Notes: generated by a model from the sequence alone, not told the origin. 64,000 nt of DNA from Flavobacterium tyrosinilyticum (GCF_023656565.1 NZ_JAMOKG010000001.1:1195383-1259382); one strand, 5' to 3'. Positions 1 to 8,395 are shown, counted from the first letter of the stretch. A program made the numbers and translations.

Positions 1-280
1 AGTTCTGCTTTGAGAGTTCTGCTTTGAGAGTTCTGCTTTGAGAGTTCTGCTTTGAGAGTTCTGCTTTGAGAGTTCTGCTTTGAGAGTTCTGCTTTGAGAG
101 TTCTGCTTTGTGAGTTCTGCTTTGAGAGTTCTGCTTTGAAAGTTCTGCTTTGAAAGTTCTGCTTTGAAAGTTCTGTTTTGAAAGTTCTGTTTTGAAAGTT
201 CTGTTTTGAAAGTTCTGTTTTGAAAGTTCTGTTTTGAAAGTTCTGGTTTGAGAGTTCTGGTTTGAGAGTTCTGGTTTGAA
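1..280. repeat. 14-bp tandem repeat array, 20 copies
   Basis: Twenty back-to-back copies of a 14-nt unit (AGTTCTGCTTTGAG and variants) run in perfect phase from base 1, so the array probably continues beyond the window edge. Variants are grouped: seven GCTTTGAG units, one GTG variant, one more GAG, three GCTTTGAA, five GTTTTGAA, two GGTTTGAG and one GGTTTGAA. Clustering of like variants points to local slippage or unequal crossing-over. The period is not a multiple of three and no reading frame uses it, so it is non-coding. There are no spacers, so it is not CRISPR. Confidence 0.97.
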
Positions 281-290
281 TGAAGTAAAA

Positions 291-306
291 TGTTTCACGT
301 GAAACA
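291..306. promoter_or_regulatory. parS-like ParB-binding palindrome
   Basis: TGTTTCACGTGAAACA is a perfect 16-bp palindrome, extended by A/T to 24 bp (287-310). It differs from the well-known B. subtilis-type parS (TGTTCCACGTGAAACA) at one base. Three related sites lie at 436, 2444 and 2523, which makes chance unlikely. Inferred role: loading of ParB for chromosome segregation near the replication origin. Confidence 0.8.
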
Positions 307-352
307 TTTTTATTGATTCCAGAATTTGAGAATTCCAGTTGACACGTTTCAG

Positions 353-426
353 TTTGAACTTGAAACTTGAAACTTGAAACTTCAAAACTTCAAAACTTCA
401 AAACTTGAAACTTCAAAACTTGAAAC
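353..426. repeat. short GAAACTT / CAAAACTT direct repeats
   Basis: A 74-nt patch made of 8-9-nt quasi-repeats (CTTGAAA, CTTCAAAA) lies between two parS-like sites. The same sequence type returns as an inverted repeat at 49741-49825, so it belongs to a dispersed intergenic family. It is non-coding and no function is visible. Confidence 0.8.
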
Positions 427-435
427 AAAATATAA

Positions 436-451
436 AGTTCCACGTGGAACA
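436..451. promoter_or_regulatory. parS-like site, second copy
   Basis: AGTTCCACGTGGAACA contains a perfect 14-bp palindrome and matches the parS consensus at 14 of 16 positions. It lies 63 bases upstream of the mnmG start and could also influence transcription of that gene if ParB binds. Confidence 0.6.
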
Positions 452-474
452 AAGAAAGAAATAAATCTAATTCT

Positions 475-496
475 AAAAACCGCGTTAGCGGTTTTT
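475..496 (+). terminator. hairpin upstream of mnmG
   Basis: A 9-bp stem (AAAAACCGC paired with GCGGTTTTT) with a GTTA loop ends in a T run. It looks like an intrinsic terminator and lies 18 bases before the mnmG ATG. No gene precedes it in the window, so it either insulates mnmG or acts as an attenuator in its leader. Confidence 0.6.
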
Positions 497-514
497 GGAG
501 AATAATAAAACAAA

Positions 515-2386
515 ATGTTTTTAGAAGAATACGATGTTATTGTGGTTGGTGCAGGCCATGCTGGTTCTGAAGCTGCGGCTGCGGCTGCAAATTTGGGATC
601 GAAAACTTTATTGGTTACAATGAGTTTGCAAAACATAGCACAGATGTCTTGTAATCCTGCGATGGGTGGAATTGCAAAAGGACAAATCGTTCGAGAAATT
701 GATGCGCTTGGAGGATATTCAGGAATTGTTTCTGATAAGACTGCAATTCAGTTCAAGATGCTGAACAAATCAAAAGGACCTGCAATGTGGTCGCCAAGAG
801 TTCAAAGTGATAGAATGCGTTTTGCAGAAGAATGGAGAATGATGTTGGAGGCGACTCCAAATCTTGATTTTTATCAAGAGATGGTAAAAGGATTAATTAT
901 TGAAGACGGAAAGATAAAAGGAATTAGAACTTCACTAGGAGTGGAGATTCGTTCCAAATCTGTGGTTTTGACAAATGGTACTTTTTTGAACGGTTTAATT
1001 CATATCGGAGAAAAACAATTCGGAGGAGGAAGAGCAGGAGAAAGTGCTGCAACCGGAATTACAGAAGATTTGATCAAAGCAGGTTTTGAAGCTGGAAGAA
1101 TGAAAACAGGAACGCCACCTCGAGTAGATGGGCGTTCTTTGGATTATTCTAAAATGAATGAAGAAAAAGGAGATGCAAAGCCAGCTAAGTTTTCTTATTC
1201 AGATGTGACCGCTCCATTAACGCATCAACGTTCTTGTTACATGACATATACTTCGTTGAATGTTCATGATATTTTGAGAGAAGGTTTTGATCGTTCTCCA
1301 ATGTTCAACGGAAGAATCAAAAGTTTAGGACCAAGATACTGCCCATCGATTGAAGATAAGATTAATCGTTTTGCAGATAAAGAACGTCACCAATTATTTG
1401 TTGAGCCAGAAGGATGGAATACTTGTGAAGTTTATGTAAACGGATTTTCAACTTCACTTCCAGAAGATATTCAATTTAAAGCGCTTCGTTCTGTTGCAGG
1501 TTTTGAAAATGTAAAATTCTTTAGACCTGGTTATGCTATCGAATATGATTTCTTTCCACCAACGCAATTGAAACATACTTTAGAAACGAAATTAGTTGAG
1601 GGATTATATTTCGCAGGACAGATTAACGGAACGACAGGTTATGAAGAAGCAGCTTCTCAAGGATTAATGGCGGGAATCAATGCGCATTTAAAAGTGCACG
1701 AAAAAGATCCATTAATTTTAAAACGTGATGAAGCATACATCGGAGTTCTAATTGACGATTTGATTACAAAAGGAACAGAAGAACCATATCGTATGTTTAC
1801 ATCGCGAGCAGAATATAGAACATTGTTGCGTCAAGATAATGCCGATTTCAGATTGACTCCAATGTCATACGAAATTGGTTTAGCTTCTGAAGATCGTTTA
1901 AGAAGAATGGAAAAGAAACTAAACGAATCTGAAAAGATGGTTCAATTCTTCAAAGAAACAAGTGTTACAATTGCCGAAACAAATCCGATTTTGGAAGCGA
2001 AAGAATCAGCACCAATTTCTCAAGGAGATAAAATGTTCAAGATTTTTTCTCGTCCACAAATTGAATTGGAAGATATGTTGAAATTTGAAAAAGTTTCATC
2101 GTATGTCGAAGAGAATAATCTGGATGAAGAAATTGTAGAGCAGGCAGTAATTCAAGTTAAATATTCTGGTTATATCGAAAAAGAAAGAAATAATGCAGAT
2201 AAGTTGAATCGTTTGGAAGAAGTAAAAATTCCAGACAATTTTGATTATAATAAAATTAAATCCATGTCTATTGAAGCAAAACAGAAATTAAGCAAGATTC
2301 GTCCTGTAACTATTTCGCAGGCTTCAAGAATCAGCGGAGTATCACCAAGTGATATTTCCGTGCTTTTGATTTATATGGGAAGGTAA
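515..2386 (+). CDS. mnmG: tRNA uridine-5-carboxymethylaminomethyl synthesis enzyme MnmG (GidA)
   Basis: MnmG works with MnmE to install the carboxymethylaminomethyl group at uridine 34 of certain tRNAs, using FAD, NADH and a folate one-carbon unit in the cytoplasm. The 623-residue length is normal for the family. The N-terminal FAD dinucleotide-binding motif GAGHAGSEAA starts at residue 12, followed by the family-typical stretch CNPAMGGIAKGQIVREIDALGG and, later, GQINGTTGYEEAASQGL, which are hallmark MnmG sequences. The C-terminal helical part (KLRP/SRISGVSP type) is present and complete. The ATG follows an A-rich leader. It stands alone and is bracketed by parS-like sites, an arrangement consistent with the frequent origin-proximal position of gidA/mnmG in bacteria. 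Confidence 0.97.
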   Translation: MFLEEYDVIVVGAGHAGSEAAAAAANLGSKTLLVTMSLQNIAQMSCNPAMGGIAKGQIVREIDALGGYSGIVSDKTAIQFKMLNKSKGPAMWSPRVQSDRMRFAEEWRMMLEATPNLDFYQEMVKGLIIEDGKIKGIRTSLGVEIRSKSVVLTNGTFLNGLIHIGEKQFGGGRAGESAATGITEDLIKAGFEAGRMKTGTPPRVDGRSLDYSKMNEEKGDAKPAKFSYSDVTAPLTHQRSCYMTYTSLNVHDILREGFDRSPMFNGRIKSLGPRYCPSIEDKINRFADKERHQLFVEPEGWNTCEVYVNGFSTSLPEDIQFKALRSVAGFENVKFFRPGYAIEYDFFPPTQLKHTLETKLVEGLYFAGQINGTTGYEEAASQGLMAGINAHLKVHEKDPLILKRDEAYIGVLIDDLITKGTEEPYRMFTSRAEYRTLLRQDNADFRLTPMSYEIGLASEDRLRRMEKKLNESEKMVQFFKETSVTIAETNPILEAKESAPISQGDKMFKIFSRPQIELEDMLKFEKVSSYVEENNLDEEIVEQAVIQVKYSGYIEKERNNADKLNRLEEVKIPDNFDYNKIKSMSIEAKQKLSKIRPVTISQASRISGVSPSDISVLLIYMGR

Positions 2387-2443
2387 ATAATTTTAGATTT
2401 TAGATTGCTGATTTCAGATTACTGTAATATTTTGAAAATGACT

Positions 2444-2459
2444 TGTTCCACGTGAAACT
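2444..2459. promoter_or_regulatory. parS-like site, third copy
   Basis: TGTTCCACGTGAAACT matches the 16-base parS consensus at 15 positions, differing only at the last base. It lies just downstream of mnmG. Confidence 0.75.
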
Positions 2460-2522
2460 ATTTTTCGGTTTTTTATTTTCAGAATCCATTATAAATCTAA
2501 AGTCAGAAATCTAAATTGTAGC

Positions 2523-2538
2523 TGTTCCACGTGAAACC
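2523..2538. promoter_or_regulatory. parS-like site, fourth copy
   Basis: TGTTCCACGTGAAACC matches parS at 15 of 16 positions and lies 79 bases from the third site, same orientation. The rest of 2387-2729 holds an imperfect inverted repeat of TTTAGATTT-type words flanking these sites (about 2393-2420 and 2495-2518) and no convincing gene. Confidence 0.75.
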
Positions 2539-2657
2539 TTTTGAAGATTTTAGTGAAAGAGTAAAACAGTATTTGATAAAAGCAACTTTACAGGTATGCT
2601 GAATTATAAAAAGTGAAAAGAAATCTAAAGAAGAATTAAAAATAAAAAAGACAAAAA

Positions 2658-2693
2658 AATCCTAAAAGCGTTATAATTTCGTTTTTAGGATTT
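2658..2693 (+). terminator. intrinsic terminator-like stem-loop
   Basis: AAATCCTAAAA-GCG pairs with CGTTTTTAGGATTT around a short AT loop. It ends the mnmG intergenic region, 37 bases before the methyltransferase start. Confidence 0.55.
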
Positions 2694-2729
2694 GCTATAA
2701 ATTAAACCCAATATCTATAAAATTAAAAA

Positions 2730-3578
2730 ATGAACGTTTTAAACAAAAAACATTTTCTTACGGTAAAAGACCATTCTGTTTCAAAAGAAATTTTTGATTT
2801 GTATTACGATGAAGAATTAGATATGCTAATTACTTCTCCACAACCTGAACTTCAAAATTTAGGTAAATATTACGAAAGCGAAGATTATATTTCGCATACC
2901 GACAACAAACGTTCGTTATTTGAAAAAGCATATCACTTTGTGAAAAATATTGCTCTTAAGAATAAATTGAATTTAATTAATAGCCAACAACCACAAAAAG
3001 GAAAACTTTTAGATATTGGAGCAGGAACTGGAGATTTTCTTCTAACTGCAAAAAATGACGGTTGGGAAACGATTGGAGTAGAGCCGAGCGATCGAGCTAA
3101 AAACATTGCAAAAGAAAAAGGAATTTCTTTTGTAGAAGAATTAAGCACTTTAGAAAATCATTCTCTTGATGTAATTACTATGTGGCACGTTTTAGAACAC
3201 GTTCCAGATTTAGAATATCAGATCCAAGAATTGAAGCGTTTATTAAAACCAACTGGAACATTAATTATTGCGGTTCCGAACTACAAATCATTTGATGCAA
3301 ACCATTATCAAACTTTTTGGGCTGCCTATGATGTGCCAATTCATTTTTGGCATTTTTCAAAAAAATCAATTCAAGTGCTTTTTGAGAGAGAAGATATGAA
3401 ATTGGAAAAAGTTCTTCCAATGAAGTTCGATTCTTTTTACGTAAGCCTTTTGTCTGAAAAATACAAAACAGGAAAGATGAATTATGTTAAAGCTTTTTTC
3501 ATTGGTTTAAAATCAAATTGGAAAGCGAAGAACTCAAAAGAATATTCATCGCATATTTATATTTTAAAAAATAAATAA
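2730..3578 (+). CDS. class I SAM-dependent methyltransferase
   Basis: A 282-residue cytoplasmic methyltransferase of the Methyltransf_23/UbiG-like type. The SAM-binding motif I, LLDIGAGTGDF, is at residues 93-103; an acidic post-I position (GVEPS, 117-121) and the motif IV-like WHVLEHVPD follow. The N-terminal part carries a family-typical segment (YYDEELDMLITSPQP) with no zinc cysteines, so this is the version without the N-terminal metal-binding head. The substrate cannot be told from sequence; relatives act on sugars, quinones or small molecules. It is monocistronic, with a terminator-like hairpin on each side. Confidence 0.85.
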   Translation: MNVLNKKHFLTVKDHSVSKEIFDLYYDEELDMLITSPQPELQNLGKYYESEDYISHTDNKRSLFEKAYHFVKNIALKNKLNLINSQQPQKGKLLDIGAGTGDFLLTAKNDGWETIGVEPSDRAKNIAKEKGISFVEELSTLENHSLDVITMWHVLEHVPDLEYQIQELKRLLKPTGTLIIAVPNYKSFDANHYQTFWAAYDVPIHFWHFSKKSIQVLFEREDMKLEKVLPMKFDSFYVSLLSEKYKTGKMNYVKAFFIGLKSNWKAKNSKEYSSHIYILKNK

Positions 3579-3589
3579 CACAAAAATAT

Positions 3590-3629
3590 AGAAGGCCATT
3601 TTACCCTAAAAGGACAGAGTGGCTTTTTC
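3590..3629 (+). terminator. terminator-like hairpin after methyltransferase
   Basis: AAGGCCA pairs with TGGCTTT (one G-U pair) across a roughly 20-nt loop and is followed by a T run; it lies 12 bases past the stop codon. Confidence 0.45.
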
Positions 3630-3750
3630 TGGTTGATATAAAAAAAGCAAAAAAGCATCTAAAATAGTGCGATAGCGTTGGTTTATGATGATATTTTTTT
3701 TAATAAATAAAAACAATATCATAAATTTTACGCATTTTTTAAACTTTATG

Positions 3751-3779
3751 TTGATGCTATTGATTTTTTTATATTTTTG
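3751..3779 (+). promoter_or_regulatory. Bacteroidetes-type promoter of the OmpH-like gene
   Basis: TTG (3751-3753), an 18-nt spacer and TATTTTTG (3772-3779) match the TTG/TAnnTTTG consensus. The in-frame TTG codon at 3777 falls inside the -7 element, which rules it out as a start and supports the ATG at 3813. Confidence 0.8.
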
Positions 3780-3812
3780 TCTTCAATACTTAAAAAAATA
3801 GAATTTAAAAAA

Positions 3813-4397
3813 ATGAAAAAAGCATTAGTTATTATCGCACTTTCAGTTTTCGCAGTTTCTTGTAACAAAACAGCAGAGGTAAAGGAAGTAAAAACAGCTT
3901 ACGTGGATACTTCGGTTTTGATGAAAGAATACACTGAGGCAAAAGATTTAGAGGCAAAGTACAAAGCTCAAGCGGAAGAAAAAGGTAGACAATTACAAGC
4001 TGAGATTTCACGTTTTAAACAAGACGCTGCTAATTTTCAAAGCCAGGCACAAGCAAACGGTCAAGCTTGGGCACAGCAAAGAGGAGCTGAATTGCAAAAG
4101 AGAGAGCAGCAATTAGGTTATGCACAACAAGCATTAGCACAACAATTACAACAAGAAAGTGGTGTTGAAATGGATTCTCTTGTTAGCGGAGTTAAAAAAT
4201 TCATTAAAGACTACGGAAAGAAAAACGGTTACTCTTACATCTACGGAACAGGAGATGCTGCTACAATTTTGTATGCTGAAGAGAAATACGATATTACAAA
4301 AGAAATTATCAAAGCTTTAAATGATAAATACAAAGCAGAGCCAAAAACAGATGCAAAACCAGCAGCTGAAACAAAAGAAGGCGAAGCTAAAAAATAA
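3813..4397 (+). CDS. OmpH/Skp-family lipoprotein
   Basis: A 194-residue exported protein of the OmpH (Skp-like periplasmic chaperone) family. The start is set at MKKALV because the longer frame begins inside the promoter. A lipoprotein signal ends with the lipobox-like AVSC and acylated Cys at residue 17. After it come a short beta segment (KTAYVDTSVLM) typical of OmpH, a long Gln/Ala/Lys-rich coiled coil (roughly residues 45-120), a C-terminal beta segment (YSYIYGTGDAATILYA) and a Lys/Glu-rich tail. Skp binds unfolded outer-membrane proteins in the periplasm; that role here is inferred. The lipobox is unusual for a Skp homologue, which is normally soluble, and suggests membrane tethering. 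Confidence 0.88.
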   Translation: MKKALVIIALSVFAVSCNKTAEVKEVKTAYVDTSVLMKEYTEAKDLEAKYKAQAEEKGRQLQAEISRFKQDAANFQSQAQANGQAWAQQRGAELQKREQQLGYAQQALAQQLQQESGVEMDSLVSGVKKFIKDYGKKNGYSYIYGTGDAATILYAEEKYDITKEIIKALNDKYKAEPKTDAKPAAETKEGEAKK

Positions 4398-4422
4398 AAC
4401 TACCAAACTAACTAAATTACTG

Positions 4423-4456
4423 AAAACCTAAATCCACTGCGATTTAGGTTTTTTCT
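4423..4456 (+). terminator. intrinsic terminator of the OmpH-like gene
   Basis: AAAACCTAAATC pairs with GATTTAGGTTTT around the loop CACTGC and runs into a T tract. Confidence 0.85.
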
Positions 4457-4499
4457 TTTTATAAAAATGCGGTAATTTTATTTTTTTAATACAAGCCCA

Positions 4500-6779
4500 A
4501 TGCAGAACGTTTCAGAAGCGGCAGCTTATACTTTGCAATTCATCAATCAGACCCAGAAATCTATTTTCCTTACGGGAAAAGCAGGTACGGGAAAAACTAC
4601 GCTTTTACGCGAAATTATTGCCACAACGCATAAAAATACTGTGGTCGTTGCACCAACCGGAATCGCTGCTTTGAATGCGGGTGGCGTAACCATTCACTCC
4701 ATGTTTCAACTTCCGTTTTCTGCGTTTATTCCATCGTATGATGTAAGCGCGCAATTTACAGAAACGGTGAAATTTGAAAACAAAGAATCACTTCGCCGCC
4801 ATTTCAAAATGAATAACGTCAAGCGAAATGTAATCAAAAACATGGAGCTTCTTGTGATTGATGAAGTGAGTATGATGCGTGCCGATTTGTTGGACGCTGT
4901 CGATTTCATGATGCAGACGGTTCGAAGAAATACTCATCCGTTTGGCGGAGTTCAAGTTTTGTTTATTGGAGATTTGCTGCAATTGCCGCCAGTGATTCGC
5001 GATGAAGAATGGCGAACACTGAAAAACTACTACCGTGGGAAATTCTTTTTCCATTCTCATGTTCTCCAAACGTATCCGCCGATTTATATCGAATTGTCAA
5101 AAATTTACCGCCAGACCGATGATGCTTTTATTTCGGTTTTGAACAATTTGAGAAATAACCAGATCACTCCAGAGGACATAACTATTCTAAATCAGTATGT
5201 TAAGCCAGATTTTGACTTCAAAGAGAACAAAGGCTATATCACGCTGACAACGCATAATGCTAAGGCTGATTCTATCAACTCGCAGTCAATCAATGATTTA
5301 GATGGTAAAGAATACATATATACGCCATTTGTGGTAGGAGATTTTCCAGAAAAGATATTTCCTGTTGAAGAAGAATTGAAATTGAAAGTGGGTGCGCAAA
5401 TCATGTTCGTCAAAAATGACTTGTCTTTTGAAAAGAGATACTTCAACGGAAAGATGGGTGTAATCAAATCGCTTTCTGATGAAGAAATCTTTGTTCACTT
5501 TCCAGAAGAGAACATGACACTCGAAGTGGAGAAGTACGAATGGAAAAATATCCGTTACAAAGTTAACGAACAAACCAAAGATATCGAAGAAGAGGTTTTA
5601 GGAACTTTTGCGCATTATCCAATCAAGCTAGCATGGGCGATTACGGTGCACAAAAGCCAAGGTTTAACTTTTGACAAAGCAGCGCTCGATGTATCGCAAG
5701 TTTTTCTTCCTGGGCAGGCCTATGTAGCACTTTCGCGTTTGCGTTCGTTAGAAGGGCTTATTTTGCTTTCTCCGATGCAGATGAATGGTATTTCGAACGA
5801 CCAAGATGTGATGGATTACGCTTTGAACAGGGCAACTGAAGAAACTTTGGAGAAAGCGCTTCACTTCGAAACCAAAAATTTTATTCATAACTATTTGATA
5901 AACAGTTTTAATTGGGGAGAATTAGCGCAGGAATGGAGAAATCATCGTTTCAGTTATAACGAAAATGCGGCCGGTTCCGAAAAAACGAAACATGCGGTTT
6001 GGGCGCATAAACGAATGGAAATCATGGAACAGCTTTTAGATCCTTCGCAGAAATTCATTTCACAGCTCAATAAAATCTTCAGCAAGGAAACGGTCGATTT
6101 GTTTTATGTGAAAGAAAGGGTAGAGGCGGCCTACGATTATTTTTTCAAGCCGATGGACAAATTGGTCGATGATCTGATTTACAAAATGGCTGAAATTCAA
6201 AAATTTAAAAAAGTAAAAGAATTCTACGAAGAGCTTAACTTTTTGGAAGATCTGCAGACCAAAGCGGTTTTGAGATTGATGAAAGCCAAGTTATTGATCG
6301 AAGTAGTTGTGGCTGGCGAAGAAATCAGTAAAGAAAAGTTAACATCGCCAAATATTAAAAATTACAAAACGAACAAAGCAGAAAGGATTCGAGAAGAGCT
6401 GAAAACGACAAATACGGACATTTTTAGAGCCGAAGAACCAGTTGTTCGATACAAATCAACTAAGACGGAGAAAAGTGAGCTTAAAACGGCTAAAAAAACG
6501 ACAGTCGAAGAAACATACGATTTGTGGATGGAGAAAAATTCGGTTGAAGATATTGCAAGAATGCGTAAATTAAATGTTCAAACGATCGAAGGCCATTTGA
6601 TAAGACTTATTCAGTCGAAGAAAATCGAAATTACTGATGTTCTTCCGTATGATAAAATTTTGGCTTTGCGAGAAGCTTTTCAGTTTTATCAAGAAGAATC
6701 TTTGAGTCCTTTGAAAGAAAAATATGGAGATGAATTTACTTGGGACGAACTAAAAATGTTCAAAGCGAGCATCAATTGA
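4500..6779 (+). CDS. PIF1-like ATP-dependent DNA helicase with C-terminal HTH region
   Basis: A 759-residue superfamily 1 helicase. Walker A GKAGTGKT is at residues 26-33, Walker B VIDEVS at 119-124, and the TxxGxAA-type motif APTGIAALNAGG at 51-62 is typical of PIF1/RecD2 proteins. The late helicase motif with AITVHKSQGLTFDKAALD and YVALSRLRSLEGL (about 375-415) corresponds to the UvrD_C_2/PIF1 C-terminal core. The last ~100 residues (TVEETYDLWMEKNSVEDIARMRKLNVQTIEGHLIRLI) look like the helicase-associated HTH_40 domain also found at the end of RecQ-type proteins. Likely role: unwinding of structured DNA or replication/repair, in the cytoplasm. It appears monocistronic, 102 bases after the OmpH-like gene and beyond that gene's terminator. 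Confidence 0.9.
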   Translation: MQNVSEAAAYTLQFINQTQKSIFLTGKAGTGKTTLLREIIATTHKNTVVVAPTGIAALNAGGVTIHSMFQLPFSAFIPSYDVSAQFTETVKFENKESLRRHFKMNNVKRNVIKNMELLVIDEVSMMRADLLDAVDFMMQTVRRNTHPFGGVQVLFIGDLLQLPPVIRDEEWRTLKNYYRGKFFFHSHVLQTYPPIYIELSKIYRQTDDAFISVLNNLRNNQITPEDITILNQYVKPDFDFKENKGYITLTTHNAKADSINSQSINDLDGKEYIYTPFVVGDFPEKIFPVEEELKLKVGAQIMFVKNDLSFEKRYFNGKMGVIKSLSDEEIFVHFPEENMTLEVEKYEWKNIRYKVNEQTKDIEEEVLGTFAHYPIKLAWAITVHKSQGLTFDKAALDVSQVFLPGQAYVALSRLRSLEGLILLSPMQMNGISNDQDVMDYALNRATEETLEKALHFETKNFIHNYLINSFNWGELAQEWRNHRFSYNENAAGSEKTKHAVWAHKRMEIMEQLLDPSQKFISQLNKIFSKETVDLFYVKERVEAAYDYFFKPMDKLVDDLIYKMAEIQKFKKVKEFYEELNFLEDLQTKAVLRLMKAKLLIEVVVAGEEISKEKLTSPNIKNYKTNKAERIREELKTTNTDIFRAEEPVVRYKSTKTEKSELKTAKKTTVEETYDLWMEKNSVEDIARMRKLNVQTIEGHLIRLIQSKKIEITDVLPYDKILALREAFQFYQEESLSPLKEKYGDEFTWDELKMFKASIN

Positions 6780-6857
6780 TTTTATGAACGTCCTACTTGA
6801 AACACGGTTTTCTTTTTTTCAAAAATCTAATTCCTAACGTATTAAATTATTTTTGAC

Positions 6858-7618
6858 ATGAAAAGATTTAAAATATTTCTAACAATTCTGGTATTTAATT
6901 CTTCATTTTTGATTGCCCAGGATTTGAAACCAGAATATCAAAAGTTCATTTCGAAATTTATTTTAGAAGTGAAAAACGGCGATAAAGAAGCAATTGCAAA
7001 ACGTATAAAATTCCCTTTAAGCGAGATTATCCAATTCCTTCGGTGAAGGATAAAGCAGATTTCGTGAAAAGATATAACCAAATTTTTGATAAGGTTTTAA
7101 TTGAAAAAATAACAAAATCGGATCCAGCAAAAGATTGGTCAGAAGTGGGATGGCGCGGAATTATGCTAAATCGTGGAGACATGTGGATCGATATTGATGG
7201 AAGAATTATCAGCATCAATAATCAATCGGAGGAAGAATTGAAATTGAAAAATTCATTAATCGCAAAGCAGAAAAAAAGCGTAAATTCTTCACTTTCAAAT
7301 TTTAAAGAACCTGTTGCAGTTCTTGAAACCTCTAAGTTCAGAATTAGAATTGATGATTTAGGAAATGATAATTATCGCTATGCTTCTTGGTCGATCAAAC
7401 AGGAAATGACTGAAACTCCAGATCTTGTAATCGAAAAAGGAGTTTTTGTTGCAGACGGAACGGGAGGAAACCATTACTTCGATTTTAAAAAAGGCAATTT
7501 CAAATACCGATGCTATTTTATTGTTTTGGGAGAAAAAGATTCGCCGCCAGCAATATTGACCGTTTATCAGTCTGGAAAAGAAATCCTATCTCAAGACGCC
7601 AATATTGTTTCACGATAA
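6858..7618 (+). pseudogene. secreted protein gene split by a one-base frameshift
   Basis: Two abutting open frames look like one gene. The first (6858-7046) starts with a clear signal peptide (MKRFKIFLTILVFNSSFLIAQ) and stops after 62 residues; the second (7043-7618, GTG start) has no signal and no leader. Reading across 7016-7024 with one extra A changes ...KFPLSEIIQFLR into ...KFPLKRDYPIPSVKDKADF..., a smooth join into the second frame. The repaired product would be about 253 residues, exported, of unknown function; the visible part has a WSEVGWRGIML segment and a beta-rich C-terminal half. Either the gene is inactivated or the base was missed in sequencing. No family is recognised with confidence. 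Confidence 0.8.
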
Positions 7619-7724
7619 ACATTAGAAAGAAGCTATTTTAAAAAGATATTTAATTTCCACATAGAATTATATGCTGAACCTCAGAGAGGTTAAATATTTA
7701 TAGAATCAAATAAAACAAATGAAA

Positions 7725-7781
7725 AAAGCTCGAGCGGAGCGACATATTTATTATAAAATTATGTCGCTCCGCTCGAGCTTT
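7725..7781. terminator. perfect 22-bp inverted repeat, bidirectional terminator
   Basis: Arms 7725-7746 and 7760-7781 are exact reverse complements (core GCTCGAGCGGAGCGACATA) around a 13-nt AT loop, with A and T runs at the outer ends. It lies between two convergent genes, so a bidirectional terminator is the simplest role. The GC-rich stem stands out from the surrounding AT-rich DNA and could be a dispersed palindromic element. The remainder of 7619-7866 shows nothing else. Confidence 0.8.
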
Positions 7782-7866
7782 ATATTGTAAATATTTATTC
7801 TTAGCTATAAATATTTTGCTTCTCCGAAGCTTAAAAAAGAAAATGTTCTTTCTATTAAAACGCTAT

Positions 7867-8301
7867 TTAAATATTTGAGATTATTTTTTCTAATTCTTTT
7901 TCTTGAGAAATTTGCGTAAGCTTCAATTTCTGAATTGTAACTTCATTCTCTTTGGTTTTAATTTTTTGCTTTTGAATCTCTTCGTCAGAAACCGATGTAG
8001 TTGAGATTTTGTTTTCGATTTTCTGATTAGCGATTTCCAACTTTTCAATTTTATCTCTAGTCGATTTTAACTGGTTTTCAGCCTTAACAAGAGTGTTCTT
8101 TTTGGTTTCCAATTCTTTCTGTTCTTTTTTGAGTACAGCAATTTTGTCATCAAGCTTTTTATAATTTTCTTTAAGAACTTGCTGTGTTTGAGCTTCGTTC
8201 TTCTTTATTTGATTTTCTTGATCAGAATTGTTTTGTTGTGCAAAAATGGACTGAGAGCCAAGTAGTAATAAAAAAGTAAAGGTTTTAAAAATTGTCTTCA
8301 T
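7867..8301 (-). CDS. exported coiled-coil protein of unknown function
   Basis: A 144-residue protein starting at MKTIFKTFTFLLLLGSQSIFAQQ, a clear signal peptide ending after about residue 21; the frame is open further upstream but that part is hydrophobic, unlike a protein start, and overlaps the neighbouring gene. The mature part is almost entirely charged heptad-like sequence (Lys/Glu/Gln rich, roughly residues 30-140) and should form a single long coiled coil. No enzyme motif is present. It lies downstream of the HU/SPOR gene on the same strand but after a terminator, so it probably has its own promoter. Function is not assigned. Confidence 0.7.
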   Translation of the reverse strand: MKTIFKTFTFLLLLGSQSIFAQQNNSDQENQIKKNEAQTQQVLKENYKKLDDKIAVLKKEQKELETKKNTLVKAENQLKSTRDKIEKLEIANQKIENKISTTSVSDEEIQKQKIKTKENEVTIQKLKLTQISQEKELEKIISNI

Positions 8302-8395
8302 GATTGTATTAAATTTTATGAAGACGAATTTATTTGAATAGAGTTTAAGAAGTGTCCATTCAAAGATTTTAAAACAACAGAATAAGACAAAAAAA

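Noticed and set aside
1..280. CRISPR array from regular repeats
   Set aside because: Repeats are 14 bp, directly adjacent with no spacers, and no cas gene is present.
2541..2610. Short peptide remnant after the fourth parS-like site (PFEDFSERVKQYLIK...)
   Set aside because: The frame stops after about 20 codons, has no start and matches nothing I recognise; it may be chance.
3777..3812. TTG start 36 bases upstream of the OmpH-like ATG
   Set aside because: The TTG lies in the promoter -7 element, and the ATG gives an immediate lipoprotein signal.
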